Assembly (NCBI GenBank): GCA_034433615.1
Contig: DAOUAJ010000086.1
Span: forward strand, 1 to 23,268
Origin: DAOUAJ01 sp034433615
GTDB lineage: Bacteria; Chloroflexota; Anaerolineae; DUEN01
DNA: 23,268 nucleotides
Direction: 5' to 3'
The position numbers and the translations under genes are program-made. Below the pieces are notes generated by a model. That model did not search any database. It was not told where the DNA came from and worked only from the letters and a program-made list of their open reading frames with translations. Positions 1-6,334 of the stretch are shown in pieces. Position 1 is the first letter of the stretch. Each line of letters starts with the position of its first letter.

Positions 1-2
1 CG

Positions 3-29
3 AGCGTGGGGGCTTTTTGCCCCCACGCT
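3..29 (-). terminator. Strong hairpin after the Thr-Pro-rich lipoprotein gene
   Basis: A perfect 11-bp inverted repeat (AGCGTGGGGGC at 3-13, its complement at 19-29) encloses a five-T loop. It starts 41 bp past the stop codon of the minus-strand lipoprotein gene and fits a transcription terminator for it. The window ends 2 bp beyond the stem, so a following U-run on the minus strand cannot be seen. It could equally terminate a plus-strand gene outside the window, or be a dispersed repeat. Confidence 0.5.
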
Positions 30-69
30 ACCTGATGCATGAGAACTTCCAAAGCGCCCGGCAAGAATC

Positions 70-405
70 CTACTTCTTGGCCGGAGTGGCCGTCGGCGTC
101 AAAGTAACTGTAGCCGTCAAGGTAGCTGTAGCCGTTGGCGTCGGCGTGGGCGGCACCGGAGTTGGAGTAGCAGCTTTGGCCGTTGGCGTCGGCGTGGGCG
201 CCTTGGCAGCCGGCGTCGGCGTGGCAGGTTTAGCTGTCGGCGTCAACGTAGCTGTGGGCGTCGGCGTGGCCGCCTTGACAGCCGGCGTCGGCGTAGCTGC
301 CTTGACAGCCGGGGTTACTGGAGCGCAAGCGCTCAACAGCATAGACAAAACGATCAACATAGCTAACCATCCTTCTAACCTGTTCGCTTTAAAACGACCC
401 CACAT
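70..405 (-). CDS. Small Thr-Pro-rich lipoprotein, no globular domain
   Basis: A 111-aa protein. Residues about 12-27 form a hydrophobic signal peptide ending in a lipobox (LLSAC), so the mature protein should be a lipoprotein starting at Cys27. All the rest is low-complexity Thr/Pro/Ala/Lys built from units such as AATPTPAVK and ends in AKK, with no folded domain. The ATG is preceded by AGGAGG at good spacing, which supports the start and argues against a random ORF. Such TPTPT stretches usually link a lipid anchor to a globular domain in Chloroflexota-type binding proteins; here nothing follows the linker. It may be a surface spacer protein or the remnant of a truncated larger gene. It lies downstream of, and on the same strand as, a two-component system, separated by 276 bp that hold phased repeats. 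Function unknown. Confidence 0.6.
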   Translation of the reverse strand: MWGRFKANRLEGWLAMLIVLSMLLSACAPVTPAVKAATPTPAVKAATPTPTATLTPTAKPATPTPAAKAPTPTPTAKAATPTPVPPTPTPTATATLTATVTLTPTATPAKK

Positions 406-534
406 AGTCCCTCCTGTTTATCACGGTGTTGCATAAAGAGTCAAAGCTTGACCCAGACGATGGAAATCAGAGCGCCAATAACTTGAAGCTCGCAGCCTGG
501 CAACATCAGTTTAGCTTAGAGGAGGCACCGTTGT

Positions 535-574
535 CCTTAAGAGAGGCGAAAGGCAACCTTAAGCCAACCTTAAG
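535..574 (-). promoter_or_regulatory. Phased CCTTAAG direct repeats, candidate OmpR-type operator
   Basis: CCTTAAG occurs at 535-541, 557-563 and 568-574, that is at 22-bp and 11-bp spacing; a degenerate copy (GCGAAAG) occupies the intermediate slot at 546-552. The two inner copies share a longer unit (AACCTTAAG). Direct repeats on about one helical turn are the usual binding pattern of OmpR/PhoB regulators, and such a regulator is encoded just upstream. The site is about 130 bp before the lipoprotein ATG. A weak -10-like TAAACT lies at 513-508 on the minus strand. Binding by this regulator is inferred. The rest of the 406-681 gap holds nothing else I recognise. Confidence 0.5.
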
Positions 575-681
575 GCAAGTTTTCGTTTGTGAGGTGGATA
601 GTTGCCAGGGAGGTGCTTGACTTAGCAGGCGGCTTACGACCAGTCCGTACAGCCGGGTGGGGTCATGCACCTGGGTAGGAA

Positions 682-2106
682 TCAGCGCCCGCAGGAGCTG
701 AGGGGGAGCCACAGGGTAAAGTGGCTGCCCTGGCCGGGGGTGCTCTCCACTTCCAAACGTCCGCCATGAGCCATGATCAAATCGCGGGCGATGGTCAAGC
801 CGAGCCCCATGCCCTGGGGAAAGCGTGCGGTTTGGCTTCCGCGGTAGAAAGGGGCGAAGATGCGAGCCTGTACCTCCGATGCAATGCCGGGGCCTGTGTC
901 ACTCACTCGAATCCAGAACTCCTCACCCGCCACGTCAGCGCTCACGGATACCCTTCCTCCCGATGGAGTGTATCGGATCGCATTGCTCAGCAGATTGCCC
1001 AAAGCCTGGGCCATCCGGTCCGGGTCTATCTCCAAAGTAGGCATAGCAGTAGGGATCGCGACCTGCCAGGATAATCCCTTCCCCTGGGCCGCTTCCCGCC
1101 AGGGAGCTAACACGCAGGGAAGCCACTCGCCCAGAGCTACAGGCTGGCGATTCAATTCCAGAGTGCCCAGTATTTGCTCGTGAAGATGGGCCAGATCGTC
1201 CAGAAGGCGCTGCAAACGCCCCATCTCTGCGTCCATACCCATCAGTAACTCCCGACGCAGCGCCAGATCTTCGTCCGCCCCGCCCTGTAGAGCCTGGATG
1301 GCCGAACGTAACGCTCCCAAAGGGCGTCCCAATTCGTGCACCAAATTGGCCAACAGTTGCCGTCGGGCCTGCTCCAGCGTGCGCAAGCGGTCCACCAGCG
1401 TATTCACAGCATGCATCAGGAGGCGCACTTCTGCCACCTGCTGCTCTGGCAATGGCTCCAATGGTTTGCCGCTGGCCAGTTGGTGGATGGCCTGAGTTAC
1501 CTGCTGCAAAGGACGCGCTAAGTCCAGGGCCAGAATCCAACCTACAGCAACTCCCAGGAGGAGTCCTACAGCCAGCACGCCAGCGATAAGAGAGCGCAAG
1601 CGCAGGAAACGCTCATAAACGCCGGCCAGCCGATGCGTTAACCGAACCATGCCAATGGTCCGCTGATCTGCCCCCGGTACGGGGACCAAGACGTCTACGA
1701 TCTCGGCGTGGAGGTATTGGCTGTAGCGTACCAGCGCACCGACTTTGCCAGTCGAGGCGTTCATTAGTGCAGATACATCTAACGGTTGCTCTAACTTCCC
1801 AACATCGGCGGGATCGCTCGAAGCTAATAAACGTCCATCGGGTCTTAAGAGCATCACTCGCGCCGTCAGCAGTGAACTAACGCGGGTTACGAAGGCTTGC
1901 GCCTGAGCCGGGTTGTCCCAGAGATCAGGCTGGGTCATGGCCAGCTCAGCCACCAATATGGCCTGGTCAGCTAACTCAGTGGAAAGATTGACCAACAGCA
2001 CCTGCGTTTCCAGCACATAAATCAGGACTACACCCATGGTGGGAATGATAATCAATAGAGGAAGCATGTGACTGAGGATGAAACGACCGCGCAGAGTGCG
2101 TAACAT
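682..2106 (-). CDS. Membrane sensor histidine kinase
   Basis: A 474-aa sensor kinase of a two-component pair. A transmembrane helix (about 8-30) is followed by an extracytoplasmic sensor region (31-170, no family recognised), a second helix (171-195), a HAMP segment (about 196-250), a dimerisation/phosphoacceptor helix with His257 in NLVHELGRPL, and a HATPase domain with N-box GNLLSNAIRY (370-379), G1 box DTGPG (403-407), F-box FAPFYRG and G2 box GMGLGL (432-437). All catalytic boxes are intact. The ATG at 2106 overlaps the regulator stop codon by 1 nt (TGATG) and has AGGAGG inside the regulator's 3' end, so translation is probably coupled; a longer upstream frame would overlap the regulator and is not needed. 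The signal is unknown. The likely target is the lipoprotein gene downstream, which carries a phased operator. Confidence 0.93.
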   Translation of the reverse strand: MLRTLRGRFILSHMLPLLIIIPTMGVVLIYVLETQVLLVNLSTELADQAILVAELAMTQPDLWDNPAQAQAFVTRVSSLLTARVMLLRPDGRLLASSDPADVGKLEQPLDVSALMNASTGKVGALVRYSQYLHAEIVDVLVPVPGADQRTIGMVRLTHRLAGVYERFLRLRSLIAGVLAVGLLLGVAVGWILALDLARPLQQVTQAIHQLASGKPLEPLPEQQVAEVRLLMHAVNTLVDRLRTLEQARRQLLANLVHELGRPLGALRSAIQALQGGADEDLALRRELLMGMDAEMGRLQRLLDDLAHLHEQILGTLELNRQPVALGEWLPCVLAPWREAAQGKGLSWQVAIPTAMPTLEIDPDRMAQALGNLLSNAIRYTPSGGRVSVSADVAGEEFWIRVSDTGPGIASEVQARIFAPFYRGSQTARFPQGMGLGLTIARDLIMAHGGRLEVESTPGQGSHFTLWLPLSSCGR

Positions 2107-2810
2107 CAGGCCTCCTGTGGGATCAATTTGTAGCCCACGCCGCGCACGGTAACGATGCGACGAGGGTGATGAGGATCTTCCTCTAGCTTCTCCCGTAGCC
2201 AACGGACATGCACATAGACCACGGCGGGTTCGCCCTCATATTCTGCTCCCCACACGCGAGCCAGGAGGTCCTCCACGGAGACCACCTGGCCGGCCTCTAA
2301 TGCCAGGGCATGTAGAAGGTCAAACTCGCGGCGCGGGAGGTCTACAGGCTGCCCTCTCACCACAACCGTGTAAGCAACCGGGTCTATCATCAGATCACCC
2401 ACCACCAGGGGCTTCGGCTCCGGCTGAGAGGCAGGAAGTAGATGTCGGGAGCGCCGTAGAACGGCTTTGATGCGCGCTAAGAGGACATCCAGGTCGAAAG
2501 GCTTGGTGATGTAGTCGTCCGCTCCCAACTCCAGCCCCAGCACCTGATCCAGCTCGCGCCGGCGCGCCGTCAGGAGGATCACTGGCACGCCGATCTGCTC
2601 CTGAAAGTAGCGTAAGGCGTCCAGACCGTCCATGCCAGGCAGCCCAATGTCCAGGAGAACCAGATCAGGCAAATCGCGATACGCCAGAGCGAGAGCGTCC
2701 TCTGCATTGGCGGTCGTGCTTACACGATAACCAGCACGTTCCAGATTAAAAGCCAGACTGCGACGTAGGAGGGCATCATCGTCTACTAGCAGAAGGTGAG
2801 CAGATAGCAT
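2106..2810 (-). CDS. OmpR/PhoB-family response regulator
   Basis: A 234-aa DNA-binding response regulator. The receiver domain (1-120) has the acidic pair at residues 10-12, phospho-acceptor Asp54 in LVLLDIGLPGMDG, Thr81 and Lys103 in TKPF. The C-terminal winged-helix domain (about 133-232) has the family-typical RREFDLLHALALEAGQVVS, the recognition-helix region VYVHVRWLREKLE and the wing VRGVGYKL. It is first in a two-gene operon with the histidine kinase. No clear Shine-Dalgarno precedes the ATG, but a TATAAT at 2860-2855 on the minus strand would give a leader of about 40 nt. Target genes are unknown; the CCTTAAG array before the lipoprotein gene has the spacing expected of its sites. Confidence 0.95.
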   Translation of the reverse strand: MLSAHLLLVDDDALLRRSLAFNLERAGYRVSTTANAEDALALAYRDLPDLVLLDIGLPGMDGLDALRYFQEQIGVPVILLTARRRELDQVLGLELGADDYITKPFDLDVLLARIKAVLRRSRHLLPASQPEPKPLVVGDLMIDPVAYTVVVRGQPVDLPRREFDLLHALALEAGQVVSVEDLLARVWGAEYEGEPAVVYVHVRWLREKLEEDPHHPRRIVTVRGVGYKLIPQEA

Positions 2811-2830
2811 ATATAGATGACGACACGTTC

Positions 2831-2860
2831 TTGACCAACGACTTCGATACTTGTATTATA
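2831..2860. promoter_or_regulatory. Overlapping divergent promoter elements
   Basis: On the plus strand TTGACC (2831-2836), 17 bp, then TATTAT (2854-2859) makes a good sigma70-like promoter pointing at the pdxR-like/pdxST operon, although about 240 bp upstream of its ATG. On the minus strand a perfect TATAAT lies at 2860-2855, without a good -35, placed to transcribe the response regulator. The two -10 elements overlap, so the two transcription units could compete. Read by eye from consensus only. Confidence 0.5.
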
Positions 2861-2970
2861 GACCACATTGCCAGGGTAGCTGCGTGTAGGGCCGGAGTCG
2901 AGAGCAATTTGAGCTTTGGGCGTCAACTCCTCTGCTAGCCTGCGATGAAAGAATACATGCACTGATCGTT

Positions 2971-2988
2971 TTTGTCAACGATGACAAA
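2971..2988. promoter_or_regulatory. TTTGTCA/TGACAAA inverted repeat
   Basis: A perfect 7-bp inverted repeat (TTTGTCA at 2971-2977, TGACAAA at 2982-2988) with a 4-bp spacer (ACGA), in the divergent intergenic region between the response regulator and the MocR-like gene. Its size and symmetry suit a dimeric repressor or activator site. The protein that binds it is unknown. Confidence 0.35.
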
Positions 2989-3011
2989 TCGCCCACCGTA
3001 GGTCAATTTTT

Positions 3012-3094
3012 CAATTGGATGGGTAAAATAAACAGCCAATTGGCGGTTGACAGCGGCTTTTATCGCGCGAAAATGGTACTTGGATTGGTCCAAT
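3012..3094 (+). promoter_or_regulatory. ATTGG/CCAAT half-site cluster before the MocR-like gene
   Basis: Five copies of one pentamer in two orientations lie within about 80 bp: ATTGG at 3014-3018, the perfect palindrome GCCAATTGGC at 3035-3044, and ATTGG-T-CCAAT at 3084-3094 just before the ribosome binding site GAGGAG (3099-3104). A possible -10 (TAAAAT, 3024-3029) sits among them and a TTGACA lies at 3047-3052. MocR-family regulators bind sets of direct or inverted repeats at their own promoters, so this is a candidate autoregulatory operator for the pdxR-like/pdxST operon. No effector or binding data can be read from sequence. Confidence 0.45.
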
Positions 3095-3108
3095 GATCGA
3101 GGAGAGCG

Positions 3109-4617
3109 ATGCAACTGACCCTGGACCGCGGCAGCCGCGTGCCGCTGTACCGACAGATTGTACGCCAAATCCGGGAGATGATCCTCTCGGGTAAGCTGCC
3201 CTCCGGCGCCCGATTGCCCGCCGAGCGCTCCCTGGCCGCCGCCTTGGGTGTCAACCGCACCACCATCGTCAGCGCCTATCAGGAGCTCCAGGCAGATGGG
3301 CTGGTGGAGGCTCGGGTGGGACGCGGGACCACTGTCCGCTCACCAGCTTCCTCAGCCCAGGCAGAGGTCTCACCGCCGCTGTCCTGGCCGAACTTGCTGG
3401 CCTCGCGAATGCGTCGGTTGCATGAGGCTCCTATCCAGGAGATCGCTCGCCTGGCGGCCCGGGAAGACATGATCGGCCTGGCGACTGGCTTGCCCATCCC
3501 AGAGGCCTCTCCCATCGTGGATCTCCAGCAGCTCGTTCACGGCATCCTGGGGCGCGAGGGGACGTGGGTGCTTCGAGATTCCCCGACGGAAGGCCTGGAG
3601 CCGCTGCGGGAGGCGATCGCCGCGTGGCTGGCGCTCAAGGGATGCGCTGTGACCTCGCGCCGGGTGCTGATCGTTTCCGGCTCACAGCAAGGGCTGGATC
3701 TGATCGCCCGGCTGCTTCTTGAGCCCGGTGATGCTGTGATCGTGGAGACCCCCACCTATCTCGGCGCGCTCAACGTGTTCCGCATAGCGGGCGCGCGTCT
3801 CATCGGCGTTCCCACGGACGAGTCCGGCATGCAAGTAGACCTACTGGAGCCGCTGCTGGCTCACTATCGGCCGCGGCTGATCTATACCATTCCGACCTTT
3901 CAGAACCCTACTAGCGCGACCCTCAGCCCTGAACGAAGGGACCGCCTTCTGTCCCTGGCCCGTCGGTATCAGGTGCCGGTCCTGGAGGACGATTCCTACG
4001 GCGATCTCTATTATGATGCTTTGCCTCCAGCGCCGCTCCTGGCTTACGACCGTCATGAGGTGGTGCTTCATCTCAGCAGCCTTTCCCCGGTGCTGGGCCC
4101 TGGGCTGCGGTTGGGCTGGATCGTGGCTCCGACGCCGGTCATTGGGCCGCTGGCGGCTCTAAAGCAGATCGCAGATCTCCATCCGAGCACGCTCAGTCAG
4201 GCGATGGCTCTGGAGCTGCTGCGCAGCGGACAACTGACGGCTCATCTGGAATGGGTGCGCCAGGTCTATGCGCGTCGCAGGGATGCCATGGAACAGGCCT
4301 TGCGCCGTTACGCTCCAGCGGGGTCGGTATGGCAGACCCCCCAGGGAGGCTTCTACTACTGGTGTCGCCTGCCGAACGGGCTTCGCGCCTGGGATGTACT
4401 CCGCGAAGCGGCGCACGAAGGGGTGGTCTTCGTGCCGGGGGAGCTTTTCTTCCCCGATGGAGAGGGAGGCTCGTTTCTGCGGTTGAACTTTTCCCATCCC
4501 ACAGAGGGCGAGATCGAAGAAGGCATCCGCCGGCTGGCTCAGGCCGTCCATCGGCTGCGACGGCCCGACCTGGAGGGAGCCGGGTCGCTTCAGATGGAGA
4601 TCCGACCTGTGGTGTGA
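3109..4617 (+). CDS. MocR/PdxR-type GntR-aminotransferase regulator, PLP lysine missing
   Basis: A 502-aa regulator fusing a GntR winged helix (about 1-75; PLYRQIVRQIREMILSGKL, then LPAERSLAAALGVNRTTI) to a fold-type-I aminotransferase-like domain (about 110-490). The core keeps the PLP-pocket landmarks NPTSA, EDDSYGDLYYD and the carboxylate-binding Arg region LRLNFS. The position that normally holds the PLP-binding Lys (family pattern SxSK before LAPGLRLGW) reads LSSLSPVLGPGLRLGW here: Pro327 replaces Lys. ATG 3109 follows GAGGAG at 5 bp. It is 61 bp upstream of pdxS on the same strand. PdxR members of this family activate pdxST and sense PLP, so a role in vitamin B6 control is likely, but without the lysine it cannot form the usual internal aldimine. 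It may bind PLP non-covalently or sense another ligand. It is too poor in catalytic features to call an aminotransferase. Confidence 0.88.
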   Translation: MQLTLDRGSRVPLYRQIVRQIREMILSGKLPSGARLPAERSLAAALGVNRTTIVSAYQELQADGLVEARVGRGTTVRSPASSAQAEVSPPLSWPNLLASRMRRLHEAPIQEIARLAAREDMIGLATGLPIPEASPIVDLQQLVHGILGREGTWVLRDSPTEGLEPLREAIAAWLALKGCAVTSRRVLIVSGSQQGLDLIARLLLEPGDAVIVETPTYLGALNVFRIAGARLIGVPTDESGMQVDLLEPLLAHYRPRLIYTIPTFQNPTSATLSPERRDRLLSLARRYQVPVLEDDSYGDLYYDALPPAPLLAYDRHEVVLHLSSLSPVLGPGLRLGWIVAPTPVIGPLAALKQIADLHPSTLSQAMALELLRSGQLTAHLEWVRQVYARRRDAMEQALRRYAPAGSVWQTPQGGFYYWCRLPNGLRAWDVLREAAHEGVVFVPGELFFPDGEGGSFLRLNFSHPTEGEIEEGIRRLAQAVHRLRRPDLEGAGSLQMEIRPVV

Positions 4618-4678
4618 ACTTGTGGCCCGCATGGGCTATGGGTGGCTGAAGTCCTTTATGCTTTATGGAGGAAGAACC

Positions 4679-5566
4679 ATGGAAAAGGAGACCGGAACGG
4701 TCACAGTCCAACGTGGCCTGGCACAGATGCTCAAGGGGGGCGTGATCATGGATGTGGTAACGCCGGAGCAGGCGCAGATCGCGGAGGCGGCCGGCGCCTG
4801 CGCGGTCATGGCTCTCGAGCGCGTCCCGGCCGATATCCGCGCCCAGGGAGGTGTAGCTCGCATGAGCGACCCCGAGCTCATCCAGCAGATCATGGAGGCC
4901 GTCAGCATCCCGGTGATGGCCAAATGCCGGATTGGCCACTTCGTGGAGGCGCAGATCCTGGAGGCCTTGGGGGTGGATTTCATTGACGAGTCGGAGGTGT
5001 TGACGCCGGCCGACGAGGAGCATCATATTGACAAACATCGGTTCAAGGTCCCGTTCGTCTGCGGCTGCCGGGACCTGGGAGAGGCGCTCCGGCGCATCGG
5101 TGAGGGCGCGGCGATGATTCGGACCAAGGGGGAGGCGGGCACGGGGAACGTCGTCGAAGCCGTGCGCCACGCGAGGGCCGTGATGCGGGAGATCCGGCGG
5201 CTGATGACGATGGCCCCGGAGGAACGGATGGCCTACGCTAAGGAGATCGGCGCGCCCTATGAGCTGGTTCAGGAGACCGCGGAGCTGGGACGATTGCCGG
5301 TGGTGAACTTCGCCGCGGGCGGCATCGCCACCCCGGCCGACGCGGCGCTGATGATGCAACTGGGCATGGATGGGGTGTTTGTCGGCTCGGGCATCTTCAA
5401 GAGCGCCGATCCCGAGCGGCGCGCGTGGGCGATCGTTCAGGCTGTGACCCACTACGATGACCCGCCCATCCTGGCTGAGGTGTCACGCGGCCTGGGGGAG
5501 CCCATGCGCGGGTTGGAGATCGCGGCGATCCCGCTGGAAGAGCGATTGGCAGTTCGGGGGTGGTAG
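4679..5566 (+). CDS. pdxS: Pyridoxal 5'-phosphate synthase, lyase subunit PdxS
   Basis: A 295-aa (beta/alpha)8 enzyme that makes PLP from ribose 5-phosphate, glyceraldehyde 3-phosphate and ammonia supplied by PdxT. Catalytic residues are all present: Asp25 in MDVVTPEQA, Lys82 in MAKCRIGHF (sugar Schiff base) and Lys150 in IRTKGEAGTGN; the phosphate-binding end NFAAGGIATPADAA and MDGVFVGSGIF are intact. The length matches the family. ATG 4679 follows GGAGGAAG at proper spacing and gives the family's usual N-terminus (TVQRGLAQMLKGGVIMDVV); the frame is open 57 nt further upstream, but that extra stretch is atypical and lacks support. It lies between the MocR-like gene and pdxT, and its last codons overlap the apparent pdxT start. 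Confidence 0.98.
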   Translation: MEKETGTVTVQRGLAQMLKGGVIMDVVTPEQAQIAEAAGACAVMALERVPADIRAQGGVARMSDPELIQQIMEAVSIPVMAKCRIGHFVEAQILEALGVDFIDESEVLTPADEEHHIDKHRFKVPFVCGCRDLGEALRRIGEGAAMIRTKGEAGTGNVVEAVRHARAVMREIRRLMTMAPEERMAYAKEIGAPYELVQETAELGRLPVVNFAAGGIATPADAALMMQLGMDGVFVGSGIFKSADPERRAWAIVQAVTHYDDPPILAEVSRGLGEPMRGLEIAAIPLEERLAVRGW

Positions 5567-6225
5567 TCTTGAGCAGGAGAGCACGGGAGACAGGGGGACA
5601 CGGAGACAGGGGGACGCGGAGACGCGGTGAGTCTGCACAAGTCGGTGTGCTGGCGTTGCAAGGGGCGTTCGTGGAGCACATCCGGATGTTGCAGGCGCTG
5701 GGTGTGGATGCGCGCCCCGTTCGCCTGCCAAAGGCACTGGAGGACCTGGATGGGCTGATCATCCCCGGCGGGGAGAGCACGGCCATCGGCAAGCTGGCGA
5801 TGGCCTATGGGCTGCTGGAGCCCATCCGGCGGATGGCGGAGGCCGGCAAGCCCGTCTGGGGGACTTGCGCCGGGTTGATTCTACTGGCCAGCGAGGTGGA
5901 GGAAGACGTTCCGCCGCTCCTGGGGCTGATGCACATTCGGGTGCGTCGGAACGCCTTCGGCCGGCAGGTGGATAGCTTTGAGGCCGATCTGGCGATCCCC
6001 GCCCTCGACCTGGTCGCGAGCCCCAGCGAACGCGGGCTTCCCTTTCACGCCGTGTTCATCCGGGCGCCTCATGTCGCTCAGGCAGAGGATGACGTGACCG
6101 TGCTGGCGCGTCTGGAGGACAGCACGATCGTGGCGGCTCAGCAAGGGAACCTTCTGGCGACGGCCTTTCATCCGGAGCTCACCCGAGACACCCGGTTTCA
6201 CCGCTATTTTCTGACCCTCATGTGA
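5560..6225 (+). CDS. pdxT: Pyridoxal 5'-phosphate synthase, glutaminase subunit PdxT
   Basis: A class I glutamine amidotransferase that feeds ammonia to PdxS. The core starts at residue 28 (VGVLALQGAFVEHI) and has the oxyanion strand PGGEST (69-74), nucleophile Cys103 in WGTCAGLILLA, and the His204/Glu206 pair in AFHPELT. From GTG 5560, which overlaps the pdxS stop region by 7 nt, the protein is 221 aa. Residues 5-25 are Arg/Gly-rich and are encoded by a G-rich tandem repeat (5586-5627); family members normally begin within a few residues of VGVLALQG. No ATG or GTG lies just before the core, so the native start seems to have been lost. TTG 5569, preceded by GGGGGTGG, is an alternative start. 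The enzyme core appears fully functional. Confidence 0.93.
   Translation: MVVLSRRARETGGHGDRGTRRRGESAQVGVLALQGAFVEHIRMLQALGVDARPVRLPKALEDLDGLIIPGGESTAIGKLAMAYGLLEPIRRMAEAGKPVWGTCAGLILLASEVEEDVPPLLGLMHIRVRRNAFGRQVDSFEADLAIPALDLVASPSERGLPFHAVFIRAPHVAQAEDDVTVLARLEDSTIVAAQQGNLLATAFHPELTRDTRFHRYFLTLM
5586..5627 (+). repeat. G-rich tandem repeat inside the 5' end of pdxT
   Basis: GGAGACAGGGGGACAC (5586-5601), GGAGACAGGGGGACGC (5602-5617) and a partial GGAGACGCGG (5618-5627) stand in tandem. The same GGAGACGCGG words occur in the palindromic elements at 14630-14738 and 18306-18372, so this appears to be the purine-rich half of a dispersed repeat family. It lies exactly where the start of pdxT is expected and is translated as Arg/Gly-rich residues. 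Confidence 0.75.
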
Positions 6226-6334
6226 CGTCGTGCCGCTTTTCGGGAGTCCGTCACCGGGCTCAACTCCATCTTCCCAATCCATCTTGCAGCCAATGGCCAA
6301 TGCCGGGGGCTAGAGGTTTTTTTCTGAACGGGCC

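Noticed and set aside
140..330. Repeated GGCGTCGGCGT units, considered as a CRISPR-like array
   Set aside because: There are no spacers of constant length; the periodicity comes from Thr-Pro codon repeats in a coding frame.
17..436. 139-aa plus-strand frame rich in Val/Gly/Ala
   Set aside because: It is the antisense of the Thr-Pro-rich lipoprotein repeat; the minus-strand frame has the signal peptide, lipobox and ribosome binding site.
2107..2202. N-terminal extension of the histidine kinase to 506 aa
   Set aside because: It would lie inside the response-regulator gene in another frame; the ATG at 2106 has AGGAGG and gives the expected first transmembrane helix.
4193..5452. 419-aa minus-strand frame opposite pdxR-like/pdxS
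   Set aside because: It is antisense to two clear genes, rich in His/Arg/Pro as expected of a shadow frame, and shows no domain.
6226..6334. Terminator suggested by seven Ts at 6317-6323 after pdxT
   Set aside because: No convincing stem precedes the T-run on the plus strand; left unannotated.
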